Of a stretch of 64,000 nucleotides of DNA, positions 38,001 through 47,209 are shown in pieces. The notes below the pieces were generated by a model. The model was not told where the DNA came from, ran no database searches, and worked only from the letters and a program-made list of their open reading frames with translations. Source of the DNA: Burhinus oedicnemus (taxonomy: Eukaryota; Chordata; Aves; Charadriiformes; Burhinidae). A program made the position numbers and the translations under genes. Location of the stretch: contig VFFE01006856.1 in assembly GCA_008921705.1 (NCBI GenBank), positions 142,124-206,123 on the forward strand. The letters run 5' to 3'. Positions within the stretch are counted from its first letter, which is position 1. Every line of letters starts with the position of its first letter.

Positions 38001-38396
38001 AAAGACCCCAAGGCCCCAGTACTAGCTCTCACCGAGTAAGAGTGAATAAAATTATCCATCAAATTCCCACAAAAACCGGAGAGCCACCTTCCACCTCGAA
38101 ATGAGACACCTGAAACGGCTTTTCAGCGCAAATCTGCAGCCACCCTTTGGTGCCTGAACAAAATCGCCCGCCCTGTCACCGGGACAGCACCGCGGCCGAC
38201 GGGCACGGCCGCTCCCCACAAGGCCGGGGTTCACCACAAGCCACCTAACGCCACTGCTTTCGATGCGATGCTCACACTGCCTACCCGAGGAGGCCGCGGC
38301 CCGGCCGGGCGGCACAATGACACCCCTCCTCACCGCCCCCCTCCCCCGCCCGCCGCTCACTTGTTGCTGGTCCGTCTCCGCCTCGCTCGCCGCCAT
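13986..38396 (-). CDS. IMPACT: IMPACT, RWD-domain regulator of translation (complete spliced gene, 11 coding exons)
   Basis: Eleven exons (36, 129, 53, 63, 86, 129, 95, 74, 91, 135 and 72 bp), all with GT-AG introns, add up to 963 bases: 320 residues plus stop, equal to human IMPACT. Residues 1-118 form the RWD domain ([54 protein letters not shown]). Residues 119-170 are an acidic linker. Residues 175-290 form the YigZ/UPF0029-type IMPACT domain ([68 protein letters not shown]). The tail is lysine-rich. In mammals IMPACT binds GCN1 through the RWD domain and so limits activation of the eIF2alpha kinase GCN2; it is abundant in neurons. The promoter is a CpG island. No disabling change is seen. 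Confidence 0.97.
14058..15935. other. IMPACT intron 10
   Basis: AT-rich intronic sequence. The frame at 15508-15951 overlaps the exon 10 donor on the opposite strand and has no recognisable product. Confidence 0.6.
15936..16070 (-). CDS. IMPACT: IMPACT exon 10
   Basis: 135 bp, residues 253-297, with the near-invariant [20 protein letters not shown] followed by [10 protein letters not shown]. Donor GTAAGT. The acceptor is odd: the pyrimidine tract is separated from CAG by twelve A residues on the sense strand. Confidence 0.96.
16074..16130. repeat. T12/A16 run followed by AAAAG-type purine tract
   Basis: On plus, twelve T (16074-16085) are followed at once by sixteen A (16086-16101) and an AG-rich tract to about 16130. 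The T/A junction is a near-perfect palindrome able to fold on itself. It forms the pyrimidine tract of the IMPACT exon 10 acceptor. Confidence 0.9.
17858..20510 (-). mobile_element. CR1 LINE, about 2.65 kb, with endonuclease and reverse-transcriptase remnants
   Basis: Read on minus, the element runs from about 20510 to its 3' terminus at 17858, which ends in two ATTCTATG-like units (plus: TCATAGAATCATAGAATCA). The first part encodes endonuclease-type words ([51 protein letters not shown]). An open frame at 18164-19447 covers most of the reverse transcriptase: [21 protein letters not shown], and the catalytic FADDTKLG near 18718-18738. An in-frame stop, frame shifts near 19440 and 19660, and missing blocks in the endonuclease and linker show it is dead. 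It lies in IMPACT intron 9, in the sense direction of IMPACT. Confidence 0.95.
18164..19447 (-). pseudogene. CR1 reverse-transcriptase ORF (partial ORF2)
   Basis: A 427-codon open frame in the CR1 copy. In order it holds the region upstream of the palm ([20 protein letters not shown]), the palm Asp box ([10 protein letters not shown]), the PQGSV block, the FADD catalytic box, and thumb/C-terminal words ([20 protein letters not shown]). The ORF is cut off from the endonuclease part by a frameshift. Its last codons leave the CR1 frame, and the true C-terminal frame continues at 17944-18252 ([20 protein letters not shown]). It belongs to the LINE and is not a host gene. Confidence 0.9.
20682..21127 (-). 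mobile_element. CR1 LINE 3' fragment
   Basis: On plus it begins TCACAGAATCGTAGAATGG, then GGGTTGGAAGGGAC and CACCTAGTCCAAACCCCC. On minus, 20772-21071 encodes the CR1 ORF2 C-terminus ([30 protein letters not shown]). It lies about 170 bp from the 5' end of the larger CR1, from a different subfamily, so it is a separate insertion in IMPACT intron 9. Confidence 0.92.
21128..22376. other. IMPACT intron 9, unique part
   Basis: AT-rich intronic sequence between the CR1 cluster and exon 9. The frame at 21791-22132 has no recognisable product. Nothing else was found. Confidence 0.55.
22377..22467 (-). CDS. IMPACT: IMPACT exon 9
   Basis: 91 bp, [20 protein letters not shown] then [10 protein letters not shown], a highly conserved block of the family. 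Acceptor TTTTTAAG, donor GTTATA (the weakest donor in the gene). Confidence 0.96.
22468..23934. other. IMPACT intron 8, part without identified repeats
   Basis: A poly-purine run follows directly next to exon 9 (22471-22504), forming the long pyrimidine tract of its acceptor on the sense strand. The rest is AT-rich with no recognised feature. Confidence 0.5.
23935..24876 (+). mobile_element. CR1 LINE, about 0.94 kb, antisense in IMPACT intron 8
   Basis: It starts inside the reverse transcriptase (plus: TTCATCAATGACCTGGATGA, then [17 protein letters not shown] coding with the FADD-like box near 23997-24010) and runs to a TGTGATTCTGTGATT 3' end. Frames 24023-24307 and 24308-24799 carry CR1 C-terminal words ([52 protein letters not shown]), separated by a TGA stop. 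The 3' end lies about 77 bp from the donor of IMPACT exon 8. Confidence 0.94.
24953..25026 (-). CDS. IMPACT: IMPACT exon 8
   Basis: 74 bp, [20 protein letters not shown] then IYAY plus two bases of Arg. Acceptor TTTAAAG, donor GTGAGA. An antisense CR1 ends about 77 bp past the donor. Confidence 0.96.
25027..28009. other. IMPACT intron 7, right part
   Basis: AT-rich intronic sequence. No exon, RNA gene or young repeat was recognised. Confidence 0.45.
28010..28990 (+). mobile_element. Ancient CR1/L3-like LINE remnant
   Basis: Decayed but recognisable in pieces: TTCAAAAAGCATTTGACAAC (relic of the SKAFD palm box), GATCTTGGGGTTATAATAGA, CAGCTCAGTGCTCAGTAGAT, CATCTCAAAAAGGTTACAGC and AAGAAGCAATGGGACAAATT. 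These match the order of L3/CR1-type elements in reptiles and birds. Many stops and indels mark it as old. It lies in IMPACT intron 7, antisense to the gene. The boundaries are approximate. Confidence 0.6.
28364..28397. repeat. 12-bp tandem repeat (ACAAAGTGACGT, about 2.8 copies)
   Basis: Units at 28364, 28376 and 28388; the last is incomplete. It lies inside the ancient LINE remnant. Confidence 0.85.
28991..29556. other. IMPACT intron 7, left flank of exon 7
   Basis: Intronic sequence without a recognised feature. Confidence 0.45.
29557..29651 (-). CDS. IMPACT: IMPACT exon 7 (start of IMPACT domain)
   Basis: 95 bp, [20 protein letters not shown] then [11 protein letters not shown]. Acceptor CAGTAG, donor GTACGT. 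Confidence 0.96.
29945..30073 (-). CDS. IMPACT: IMPACT exon 6 (acidic linker)
   Basis: 129 bp encoding the low-conservation acidic linker ([19 protein letters not shown]). Frame and phase fit both neighbours exactly. Acceptor TTAATAG, donor GTAAAA. Confidence 0.92.
30074..31736. other. IMPACT intron 5
   Basis: AT-rich. I saw no repeat or exon that I could name. Confidence 0.5.
31737..31822 (-). CDS. IMPACT: IMPACT exon 5 (end of RWD)
   Basis: 86 bp, [20 protein letters not shown] then EKAQSSDP. Acceptor CTTCCAG, donor GTATTT. Confidence 0.96.
31823..34913. other. IMPACT intron 4
   Basis: It holds an open frame at 32034-32477 on the opposite strand with no recognisable domain, a G10 run near 32321-32330, and several AG-rich runs (33757-33780). 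No exon or identifiable transposon. Confidence 0.5.
34914..34976 (-). CDS. IMPACT: IMPACT exon 4 (RWD)
   Basis: 63 bp, from [16 protein letters not shown] to EEIY plus two bases of Val. Acceptor TTCTAG, donor GTAAGT. Confidence 0.95.
34977..35961. other. IMPACT intron 3
   Basis: Intronic sequence. Nothing recognised beyond splice signals. Confidence 0.5.
35962..36014 (-). CDS. IMPACT: IMPACT exon 3 (RWD core)
   Basis: 53 bp encoding [17 protein letters not shown] plus two bases of Asn. It contains the YPxxxPPxY signature of RWD domains. Acceptor TTTCAG, donor GTAAGT. Confidence 0.96.
36170..36220. repeat. Short direct repeat (TTCCAATAATGGTAA, 36-bp spacing)
   Basis: A perfect 15-bp repeat at 36170-36184 and 36206-36220, followed in both copies by CAAATATT within similar AT-rich sequence. 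It looks like a local tandem duplication in IMPACT intron 2. Confidence 0.75.
36794..36922 (-). CDS. IMPACT: IMPACT exon 2 (RWD domain, first part)
   Basis: 129 bp, residues 13-55, from [15 protein letters not shown] to PKWTLCLQ. Acceptor TTTCTAG, donor GTATAG. Confidence 0.96.
37247..37978 (-). mobile_element. Solo LTR of an endogenous retrovirus, in IMPACT intron 1
   Basis: A 732-bp element with TG...CA ends: on plus it opens TGTCATGGTTTGGGC and closes CCTCAACCCAGGCCA. The flanks TTGGG (37242-37246) and CTGGG (37979-37983) fit a 5-bp target duplication with one change. It holds a TATA-like box on minus (CAGTATAAAAGC near 37617-37628) and a GAAA microsatellite near 37320-37341. No internal retroviral sequence is present. 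It shares promoter-region words (ATGCTCAGTATA) and the ACCATGACA end with the other LTRs but is otherwise distinct. It has the same orientation as IMPACT. Confidence 0.75.
38361..38396 (-). CDS. IMPACT: IMPACT exon 1 (coding part)
   Basis: Encodes [12 protein letters not shown], then donor GTGAGC at 38360. The ATG at 38396 matches the position of the human start (MAEGDAGSDQRQ, 12 residues before the same intron). The -3 base is C, a modest Kozak context, with G at +4. The frame is open upstream to another ATG at 38462, which could add 22 residues. Confidence 0.93.
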
Positions 38397-38456
38397 CGGT
38401 ACCTGAGGGGAGGCGGGGAAGAGGGGAAGGGCAGGCGGTGGCGCACCGGGCCGCCT

Positions 38457-38466
38457 GCGCATGCGC
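38457..38466. promoter_or_regulatory. NRF-1-type site 1 (GCGCATGCGC)
   Basis: A perfect palindromic core 61 bp upstream of the IMPACT start codon. The flanking T and C fit the extended NRF-1 consensus. Confidence 0.6.
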
Positions 38467-38547
38467 CGGCAGGGGAGTTTGCGCAGTAGCGCCGCTGAAG
38501 CTGCCTGCCCTTCCCTCCGCCAGCTCCCCCTCCCCGCCGACGGGCGG

Positions 38548-38557
38548 GCGCATGCGC
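38548..38557. promoter_or_regulatory. NRF-1-type site 2 (GCGCATGCGC)
   Basis: A second perfect copy of the same palindrome, 91 bp from the first. Confidence 0.6.
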
Positions 38558-38870
38558 AGTGCCGCTCAGCGGGGCGCTGGCGCTGAGGAGCTGTCGGCGC
38601 ACGGCGGTGTCCGAGTGGGTGGTGGCCGGTGTCGTCCCCCCCGGACCCCGCCGTTGCGGTTGCGCCCCGGAGCCCAACTGACGAGAGGATCGAAAGGGCA
38701 GAGGCGACTGGTGGCTGCGCAGGGGGACTAAGAGACTCCTAACGGGAGAGCCGGGCTCTGCTCGCCCGCCTTTGGGGCAGGGCCGGGACCCCTCCGGCCG
38801 GGCCCGGTAACGCCCGGCCCAAGGCGAGATGGCGAAGCGTCCACATATCGGCTACTTCTTCTGTGCCAGG

Positions 38871-39780
38871 CGCTCCCATAGGCCTCCCTGCCCTGCCCCT
38901 TGGCTCCGGTTCTCTCAGGACTGGCAGCGTGTACCCTGCTTGTCTCCGCAGCCGCTACCTTCCCTGCCTGCGGCCTGTGGTTTTTAGGTACAAGCAGCGT
39001 TACCTCAGAGCAGGACCATCCCATGGCCCAGCCAGACCCGCGGACACCAAAGAATAGCTACATCCGAGCCCGACCCCCAAATCAGAACTATTGGAGTAGT
39101 TCCTTCTACGCCTTTCGTCCCCAGCGTGCTGCCATGCAGCTCCCCTGAACCATTCTTGCCTGTTCCTGAAAGGAGCGGTCTCAGGTGATCTGTTTGTTTC
39201 TAGGATAGGTTTAATTGCTGTCCTAAGTAAAGGAAACAACATACTCCTACAGTAACTAGTTCAAGATGTAGCATTAATAAATTGTTGCAAAATCTGCTGC
39301 TGTCATGCGTTGCCACGCAATCAAGATTACACTTGTCAGGTAGTATTTTTGCCTTATTACATACTATTTTTAAAATGAAGTGTACAAGCAGTTATATTTC
39401 AGTGAGATTTTGCAGATACAGTCATTTTTACCTTGCATTTATGTCACTCAAAATGAGTGATTGACATTCTTGGAACTACATAATTTCTTCTAAAAGAGGA
39501 CTGAAAAAAATCATGTGTTCCAAGCAATTTTCATTACAGTTACAGAAATGCAGTTCATTTATTTAACATTGACAATTTTCTGTATCTCTTTTAAAGACGG
39601 CACTGATCAGTAAGGATCTCTTTTTGCTCGAGTGCAAAGTACAGGTGCCACCTTGTTTGCAGTTTGCAGTTCATATCTTTTCTTCCAATGTGTTTTTATA
39701 CTGACTCAGTTGTGAAAAATTCAAGGTAAGCTTTGTTTTCCCCTTTCTCAAAAGCTGGGAGAATCTGCACCTGCTCCAGA
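38871..39780. other. Intergenic flank of the IMPACT island
   Basis: Transition from GC-rich to AT-rich sequence. No gene recognised. The short frames around 38863-39148 carry no known motif. Confidence 0.4.
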
Positions 39781-40720
39781 GAACAGGATTAGAGTTCAGA
39801 ATGATGGTGACAAACGGGACACGTTCTCAAAAAACAGCCACAAAACCGAACAGGATGCAATGAGCAGAGACAAACCCAGCACTGTATTATCAACTGCATA
39901 CATTCAGGATGGAGAACTACTGGTTACAGAACAGTTCCACAGAAATGATTTGGGAGTTACAGTGAATCCCAAGCTAAGCATTTGCCAAAAGTGCTGTGCT
40001 GTTGCTTAAAGGAGAATCATCATGCCTGGGATGTCCAAACACACGTGAGATAATGTAAGACATGTGAGGTAATCCTGCTTTGTACGGAACTGCTGAAGCC
40101 CCAGCTGGAATTCTGTGTCCAAATTTAGACACTTCAAGAAGGATGTGCAATAACTAAAGTCTGGATTAAAGCAATGAAATTAATCACAAATCTAGAAAGC
40201 CTGAATTCTGAAAAGACTGGAGAGAAGGAGTTTGCTAGTTTAAAGAGAAGTCTGAGCATCCTTAATATGCTCCAGGTTGCTGCAGAGAAGTGAATACATT
40301 TTTTTCCCCCCTCTCAGATGTAGAAAAGAAGTGAAGTATGAAGATTTAATTTGGATGTTGGAGAGATTCAAATCAGATGCTACAGAGAATTTGTCAACAA
40401 TGAAGTCAGTCATCCTGAGTGAAGGAGTGGGGTGGTGGTAATCATCCTTATTTACACACAGGCTGTTGAAAAGACGGACACAATACTATGTGCTGATGAA
40501 GCAACATGCTACCTTACATTGCAGGAAGGAAGATTCAGATAATTATAAGGAAAAACTAAGCACTGAGTTTATTGAGCCGTCATTACTGGAAGGTCTAAGA
40601 GAGGTTAGGCCTGGACAAATTTAATCCTGTCTTGGGGCAGGAAATTGGGATAGATTGCTGTGAAAGCAGTAATTCCTAGGATGCTTATATGAATGTATTC
40701 TTGGGCTTGTAGTTCTACTG
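39780..40720 (+). mobile_element. Ancient CR1/L3-like LINE remnant
   Basis: Scattered matches in the right order to old CR1/L3 elements: GATTTGGGAGTTACAGTGAA, TAAGACATGTGAGGTAATCC, CCCAGCTGGAATTCTGTGTC, CACTTCAAGAAGGATGTGCA, AAAGACTGGAGAGAAGGAG, and near the end TCATTACTGGAAGGTCTAAG. Heavily mutated. It is intergenic between IMPACT and OSBPL1A. The boundaries are approximate. Confidence 0.6.
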
Positions 40721-41323
40721 AAATCAGATTTCCACTATTAACTACAACCCGAATGTGAGGGGAAAAAGATGACAGAGATGATAAAGAAGGCAAAATTTGG
40801 TTCCACATTTAGACCTAGATTCAAGAAAATATTTAGTTTTCATACTCCTATTTTGGCTCCTAAATTTTAATTAATTGGAATTTGGACGTATTTAAGAACA
40901 TGCATATTTTTGTATGCATATCAGAACTTAATGGACAATGCTACTGATGCTCTCCGAGCCCAAAGTCTTAAATCTCACATTCAGATTTCAAGAATGGAAG
41001 TTTGAAAAAAACTTTTCTTTTTTCTTAGTTTAGCCAATCTATAGTAATTGAAAAAAATAAAATAGAGCTCTATCCTAATGTTCTTTGAGTACCAATATAA
41101 CTAAATATGTAACTTTACAGTTGTGAGATTATAAATACTAAAGGTTGTTCCATTATGATAACTGGAAAAGTAATATTTTCCAAGATCAGTGAGGCTTCTT
41201 TGTCTTCAGGGTCATGGACAGAGTTGGTTTAATTATTTCTGAAACAATAATAAAAATAATGTACCCAGCCTCAGAACATGATAAAAATGCACATTTTATC
41301 AGGTGTAGTCACATATTCCACTT

Positions 41324-41330
<7 letters not shown>

Positions 41331-41360
<30 letters not shown>

Positions 41361-41369
41361 GAGAGAAAG
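41331..41369. repeat. A26 run followed by (GA)n
   Basis: Twenty-six A (41331-41356) and then GAGAGAGAGA. A mononucleotide/dinucleotide microsatellite, not tied to an identified retroposon. Confidence 0.9.
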
Positions 41370-44300
41370 GGACTTTTAAAACAATTTCCTTCTGACCATA
41401 AACATAACAGAAAGGTTTAATCTATAAGGCCCTAGAAAAGATGGTGCTGCATTTGTTCATCCTAATACTAAATTCCCCTATAAATTTAAAGAGAGAACTA
41501 TGAGGCTACAAAACATTTTTTAACTTTCTGATAGCAATCTCTATATAGTGCTTGCACTTTCTAAGTTGCTGGTTTTGACTTAGCTGAACAAATGAGTTAA
41601 CATGACTATACAAATTATTTGCTATTAAATAACTTACAGTTGTTATTGACATTTTTTATAACTGTTGTCTATAATCCATATAAAAGCACTGATACGAAGG
41701 CGTTTAGCAACCTCCTGTTGGACCAGGAAGAAACTGTATGGGATAAAAAGACACAAACAATAAATCACAAAAGCTGTATGGACTGTAGACATCTCTGACC
41801 GATTTCTGAGGACTCTGTCATTTCCTTTCATTGTCCGTTATATTTGTGATAAGTCTTATTATACTGAAATGGAGATAAATGTGGTTAATGAATCTCCAAC
41901 ATGTTTGTGTGTACTAAGTTAATAACAGAGTAGCTGAATTGATATGGTGCACGGGAGTATTTAACAGCTAATTAATTTCTTTGTCTGTCCAAAATAAAAA
42001 TTCTGTTAAAGTAGGATATGAAATACATAGCAATAGCTTTCACATTTGGGATACCAGCATAGTAGAGTTTACTGAAATATTTTGGATCTTTTTTTAGTAC
42101 GTAACTGAACCTAACTTTTCTTAATAGTGAGGCATACCCCAAACTGATACTCTTCACAGCGGTGCATGAAGTTTGATATTTAAAATGGTTACTAAATCTA
42201 ACCTTTTGTCCATCTGTTCTGTCTTTGTGAACTACAGATAGCAAACGAAAACATTTAAAGCTCAAATCAAATCAATTAACCAAAAAAAGACCCTGAAGGT
42301 CAGGAAGTGGCCCAAATTACTACAGGGAATTAAAATTCTTTGTTTTGTATTTTCAGGGCAAGATAATCCACTGGGTAATTACTGATTAGAGCACAAAAAG
42401 CTTAAAACAGATACAAATAATATTCACATAGTTAAGGAAGCAATATTTACACAGAAAGCATAAATAAGAAGAATGTCATTTAAATGCAATTCATGTAAAA
42501 GCTATCAACAATTCTGAAAGAAAAAAATATTTTAAAAAAAATCAGATATGCTTTTTCATTTAAATACTGGTTACATTCTACTACCAAATCTGTCCAGAGG
42601 GGGGAGGCAAATAGCCACATTTTTACATTACTAAAAAGAAAAAAGGAACTCGCTGAAAATGCTCATTCTCCCTGTCTATATAACTTCAGCTCATGTGAGC
42701 TTTATTTGTTGCAAATTCTTTTCTCTCCGCTAGTCATTTTTTTAACTTCATGATGCAAAACTTATAAACTTTAGATTTGCATAATAAAGCAAGGTGTTAC
42801 ATAAATACTGTTAGGAAGACCTGTATAGAGTCTGACAGCACAAAGTAAATGCTGATTAGGAGTAAAATCCCACAATTGAAAAGAGTGAAGAATTCTGATT
42901 TGTGAGTAAGAATCACACATAAACATACATCATGAAATCTTAACTTCACTAGAGCTGGTGGGAGTTTGACTACTAACTTTGCTGGGGCCACAGTATGTAA
43001 ACATAGAAGGATGAATCAGGGTTGAATCACAAATAAGTGAAATATATAGAACTAAGAAATATGTAAGAACTAAAACATTGGAGTAAAATATCAATAACCC
43101 TGCTTGATTTTGCATACAACAGTTCAAGCAGCATGGTGTCTTTGCAACTTCTCTTTTATAAAAAAAAAAGAGGAAGATGAAGAACAAATAAGGGCAATAT
43201 CATGTCATGTACTACCAATGAATGCCCTCAGTTCTGTATTCTGTTTTTAAGCAGAATTTTCTACTGAGGCTCTACCAGTACTGTAGTTTTATCTTAATAA
43301 TAGCTTAATCAAAGAATTTTGCTATAGTGACTTACCAAGAAACAAGAAAATTTTCTCTAACATTCTAATTGCTTCCACTCTACATCCAATACTAATCTCA
43401 ATCTGGGTCATCCAATAAGGAACATATATACATTTAAGCACAAAATAGTTCAGCTGATTTCAATTTCACAGTGATGTGAAAACTAGACTGCAGTCTAAAC
43501 AGACATAAAGTAGCTATAAGGTTCACAGCTATAAGCTCTCCATATGCAGCTAATTTATCATTTTGGAACTAAAACCAAACGAAACTGATCCAATCACAAG
43601 AACAAAAAAGTGCATTAAACAAGCCTAAATCTTGGTCTAAGACTACATGTCTGGTAAGGCTCAGGAAAAGTATATGCACAGGTGGCTTACACCTTGTTAA
43701 GAATGTTTCTTTTCTTTTAGCCACAATCCAGTTGTGTGCTGGCTACAGCAGCATACAGTTGTCTTCTGTAGAGCTTGAGAAATCAGAAGGCTTTTCTACA
43801 AAGTAATAACTACTAGCAGGTTTTAGGGGCCTCCTGGCAGAAGAGGATCAGTGAATTCTCACATTTTCTCCTGCCATACCTGCATTCAGATTAAAAGGGC
43901 ATGTTAAAATGAACTGTACTATATGATTATTTTTTTTTTTCTTCTGCTGGAGGACACCTCCAAAAACTGCCTGAGCTTGCTTCAGCACTGCTTTGAGCAG
44001 TAAAAAGCATTCCTAATCTCAGTAGTTAATCTGGCTCACACCACCTACAAATTAACCACATTACATGGTTATTTCCTGCAAAGTATGAAATAAATATCAG
44101 CAACAGACTCACATCTGTAAAAATTCCTATTGCAGGCTGGTCAGAACAACATGAAAATTTGCTTTCATCGCTCACTGGAAGTTGCTCTTGGTAATCCAAG
44201 GAGAAGTTCCACAGCAATCACATCTGAGAGCATCACCACATTAGTTAGTTCTCCTGTGCCTGTCTTTTGCCAGCCTAGTAAGTAAAATCAGTAAGGAAGT

Positions 44301-47200
44301 ATGACAATGGTCTGTGCTTGCTGCATTGCTTTCCAGACAGAGTTGAGGAGCAACTTTCTCAAGAAGTGGACCAGGGCTGCATGCAAGCTACTAAGGAGAG
44401 AATTTTTAGTTTCTGTCCAATGGCTGTTGGTCAGTTAATGAACACACATTTTACTACATGAAAACATACGTGCAACCTGTCGTATCATTTATTACTTCCA
44501 TTTATCGTTTCCATGGGTACACTCCCTTGCTAAGTTGTATATCTCAAAATTGACCAGTATGCTCTAGTCTGAATGCAATAAAGAGTTGTTTTATCATAAA
44601 TAAAATTGTGACGTTTCATAGGGGGTAGCAACATAAATGCCCAGTAATTCTTGTCCCTTTCCAAGTCTGAAATGTTTTTCAAAAGTTCTTCCGTAGTTCA
44701 GCTCTGGATAAACAACTAACAACCTCGGTCAACTTTGCAGAGGCAGAAAGGGGTCTAGGGAGGTGCTGCTCGTCTTCTCTCAGCTGCCAATGGTACCTGC
44801 AAAATGAGAAATGATCAGCATCTTGGCTTGTACAGTTGCTAATGATGACATCAACCACAATAGTGTTGGGGTTTTTTTTCTAGTAATGCCAATGAAGAGT
44901 GGTATTATTTCAAAATTTTCAGCTGAAATACTTCAAGTCACAGGGTTTGACTGCCTGCAGCAATGAATTTAACTAGTTAATGATGCACTACACCCAGCAG
45001 AAGCTCCCTCCCTAATTAAGTTTCTCCTCAGGAAGCGCTATGGCCTTACAACTTCAAATTCTGCAGTCAGGTTGCCCCATCACCTCATCCCAGAATGCAG
45101 CATGATGTAAAATACACTATTCTGTGAAAAATCATTGGCAAAACAGTTCAGTGAGTTCTGTGCAAGGCTGTTTACCAGTGCGTTCAGCCCTAACATTGGA
45201 AGCGTTTCATGCTTTCTGCATCGCTAATTTCAGCAGGTTATCTGAAAAAGAAAAGATGTGAAAAAAAAGGGTAAAAAAGATGCTCAAAACAGAAAGAACC
45301 CTTGATATCAGCGACTCTGTTTTTCTCATTTCCACACTTCAAAGTCCAAAACACACTGGGTTATTGCTCTGGGATGAGCAAGGAGGCAAAACATCGGTGA
45401 AAAATAGACTCTCCTTGAAGACAGTGGAAGCAGGGGGAGCCTAGTGATCCTGACCAGGAGACCACTGCACATGGATGAGTCAGTGATCCACGCTACAGTT
45501 ACCCTGAGCAGGCTCAGGTCTATGCTGTGCTGCTGCCTTCAGGCCTGTGTTGTGCTGCACAAATCTCCTGGTTGCAGGATAAACTCCACCAGCTCCTGGT
45601 CACAGAGGAGCCTGTGGGCAGCTCCCACTTGGTGCAGGCGACCGCACCACCTACATGGCCTTGCCTTTATCTAGAAGTGCAGCAAGAAGTTCTCATGTGA
45701 ACATCCTTTATGAATAGCTGTTTTCTTGCAAGAAAATTAAAATAGCTCAAATGACCAAGGTAGGAGCTTCCCTCCATGGATGGCACCTGTGCAGCATGCC
45801 ATGGGAGAAGTCCACCCGGGGTCCGTCCAGTGCTGCAGGAACATGGGGTTCACAGCATCTGAAGGGACATAAGATTTACTTGCTACCTGTATTACTCTAT
45901 TCTGTCTTTTTAAAACAAGTGTTTCATTAAGCCATTTGCTGTCAGGCCTTTCTTACTGAGATTCAGAGAAAAACCCCGTGCCGTCCCTTTCTCAGTTCAT
46001 TGTCCCGGCTCCCTCGTGCAGAACAGGGAGCTACAGTAGAACTGACTGGCTTGAAGGGTAAAGCTCTGTGCTATAACTCTGTGCTCCATTGCAATGGGTT
46101 ATAGAGTAAGGGGATGCTGATACTTTTCATTTTATTACAAAAATTACAATAAATACAAGGAAATAATATAAATATTTATATATAGTATTTGTGTGTGTAA
46201 ATGTAATACAAAATAGGAAAAGGGAGGGACGCTTGATTTTACTATGAAGTTGCTGGGAGCAGTTATGGCATTGTGAAAGGTGCCTCAAAGCCAGAAGCAA
46301 GAGGAAGAAATAAAGGGAAAGAAGCTTACACAGACTGACGGCAGTGGCCGAGAGCATACGGAATGATACGAATGTGGGCATGAAACAGCTAGCGCTCTGA
46401 AAATAAGGACAACTTGAAGACCTGCTTCTAAGGAAAGAAAGTCAATGTGATCCTTCACTGAAGCCTCTCAGATGCCAGATGCTGAAGCATCCCTGGAAGC
46501 AGGTCTCTTAACTAAGATAAACTAATTTAAAGTAATGAAAAGCATAAGTCCAAATGTGGTAAATTTGTGTTATCTCTGCAGGTGTGCAACTATTCCTTCT
46601 TTTGGTACTTTGTTCTTAAAACATGAAAAATATACATAGCTATAGACAATACAGAAAAATGAAGCATGCCTCATTATTTATGTCCCAAGAGTTTCACAAG
46701 AATTGCTCAGGTTTAAACTTGCCCCCTTACGGAACAGAAGTTTCATCCTAATCTTTTGAGATAGTTTCTCATGGCACCTGTGCCTCCTGCCCTGCCTTTT
46801 CAGCGCTCCTTCTGCATATGACACAGGCTTGGTCGTGTCTCAACACCAGAAAGCTTCCCTGCTTCCTTAATAAATTCCTGCAGGATTTCAAAGGCACTGG
46901 TGGGAGCTTTCAAAATGCAAAACTCCTCTCAGGTGCTAAAGGCAGAAAAACAAGGTGCTGGCTATTGGCTTCGGGTGAAAGGGGCAGTAAATAAGAGCAG
47001 GATGAACAGGTGGGAAGGAGCGGTGGACCAAAGGGCCTTGAACCAAGGGACTACTTCACTTTGTCCCCAGTAGTACCCAAACTCTTGCTCTCTTAGGTTG
47101 GTTTTGGCTATACCAAAAGCCAGTACTTCCTAGGAGCAGTGTCTGTAGTCACAATTTCCTCTTACTTGCACCAGAGCCGTATACGAAACTGAAGTGACTT
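41370..47200. other. Intergenic region between IMPACT and OSBPL1A
   Basis: Mostly AT-rich up to about 44.6 kb, then of mixed composition. It contains AT/GT-rich microsatellites (46165-46200). No exon with recognisable coding similarity, RNA gene or clear transposon was found. The frame at 45444-45674 is unsupported. Confidence 0.45.
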
Positions 47201-47209
47201 CCAAGGACA

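Larger units (their letters stand above)
38160..38870. promoter_or_regulatory. CpG-island promoter of IMPACT
   Basis: GC-rich and dense in CG dinucleotides, in sharp contrast with the AT-rich surroundings. It spans the start codon and about 470 bp upstream. No TATA box was seen near the start. It contains two NRF-1-type palindromes and GC boxes (GGGCGGG). The open frames in this block on both strands come from GC-rich composition. Confidence 0.85.

Noticed and set aside
38052..38731. Open frames of 90-136 codons on both strands in the IMPACT island
   Set aside because: Composition effect of the CpG island; only the short stretch matching IMPACT exon 1 has support.
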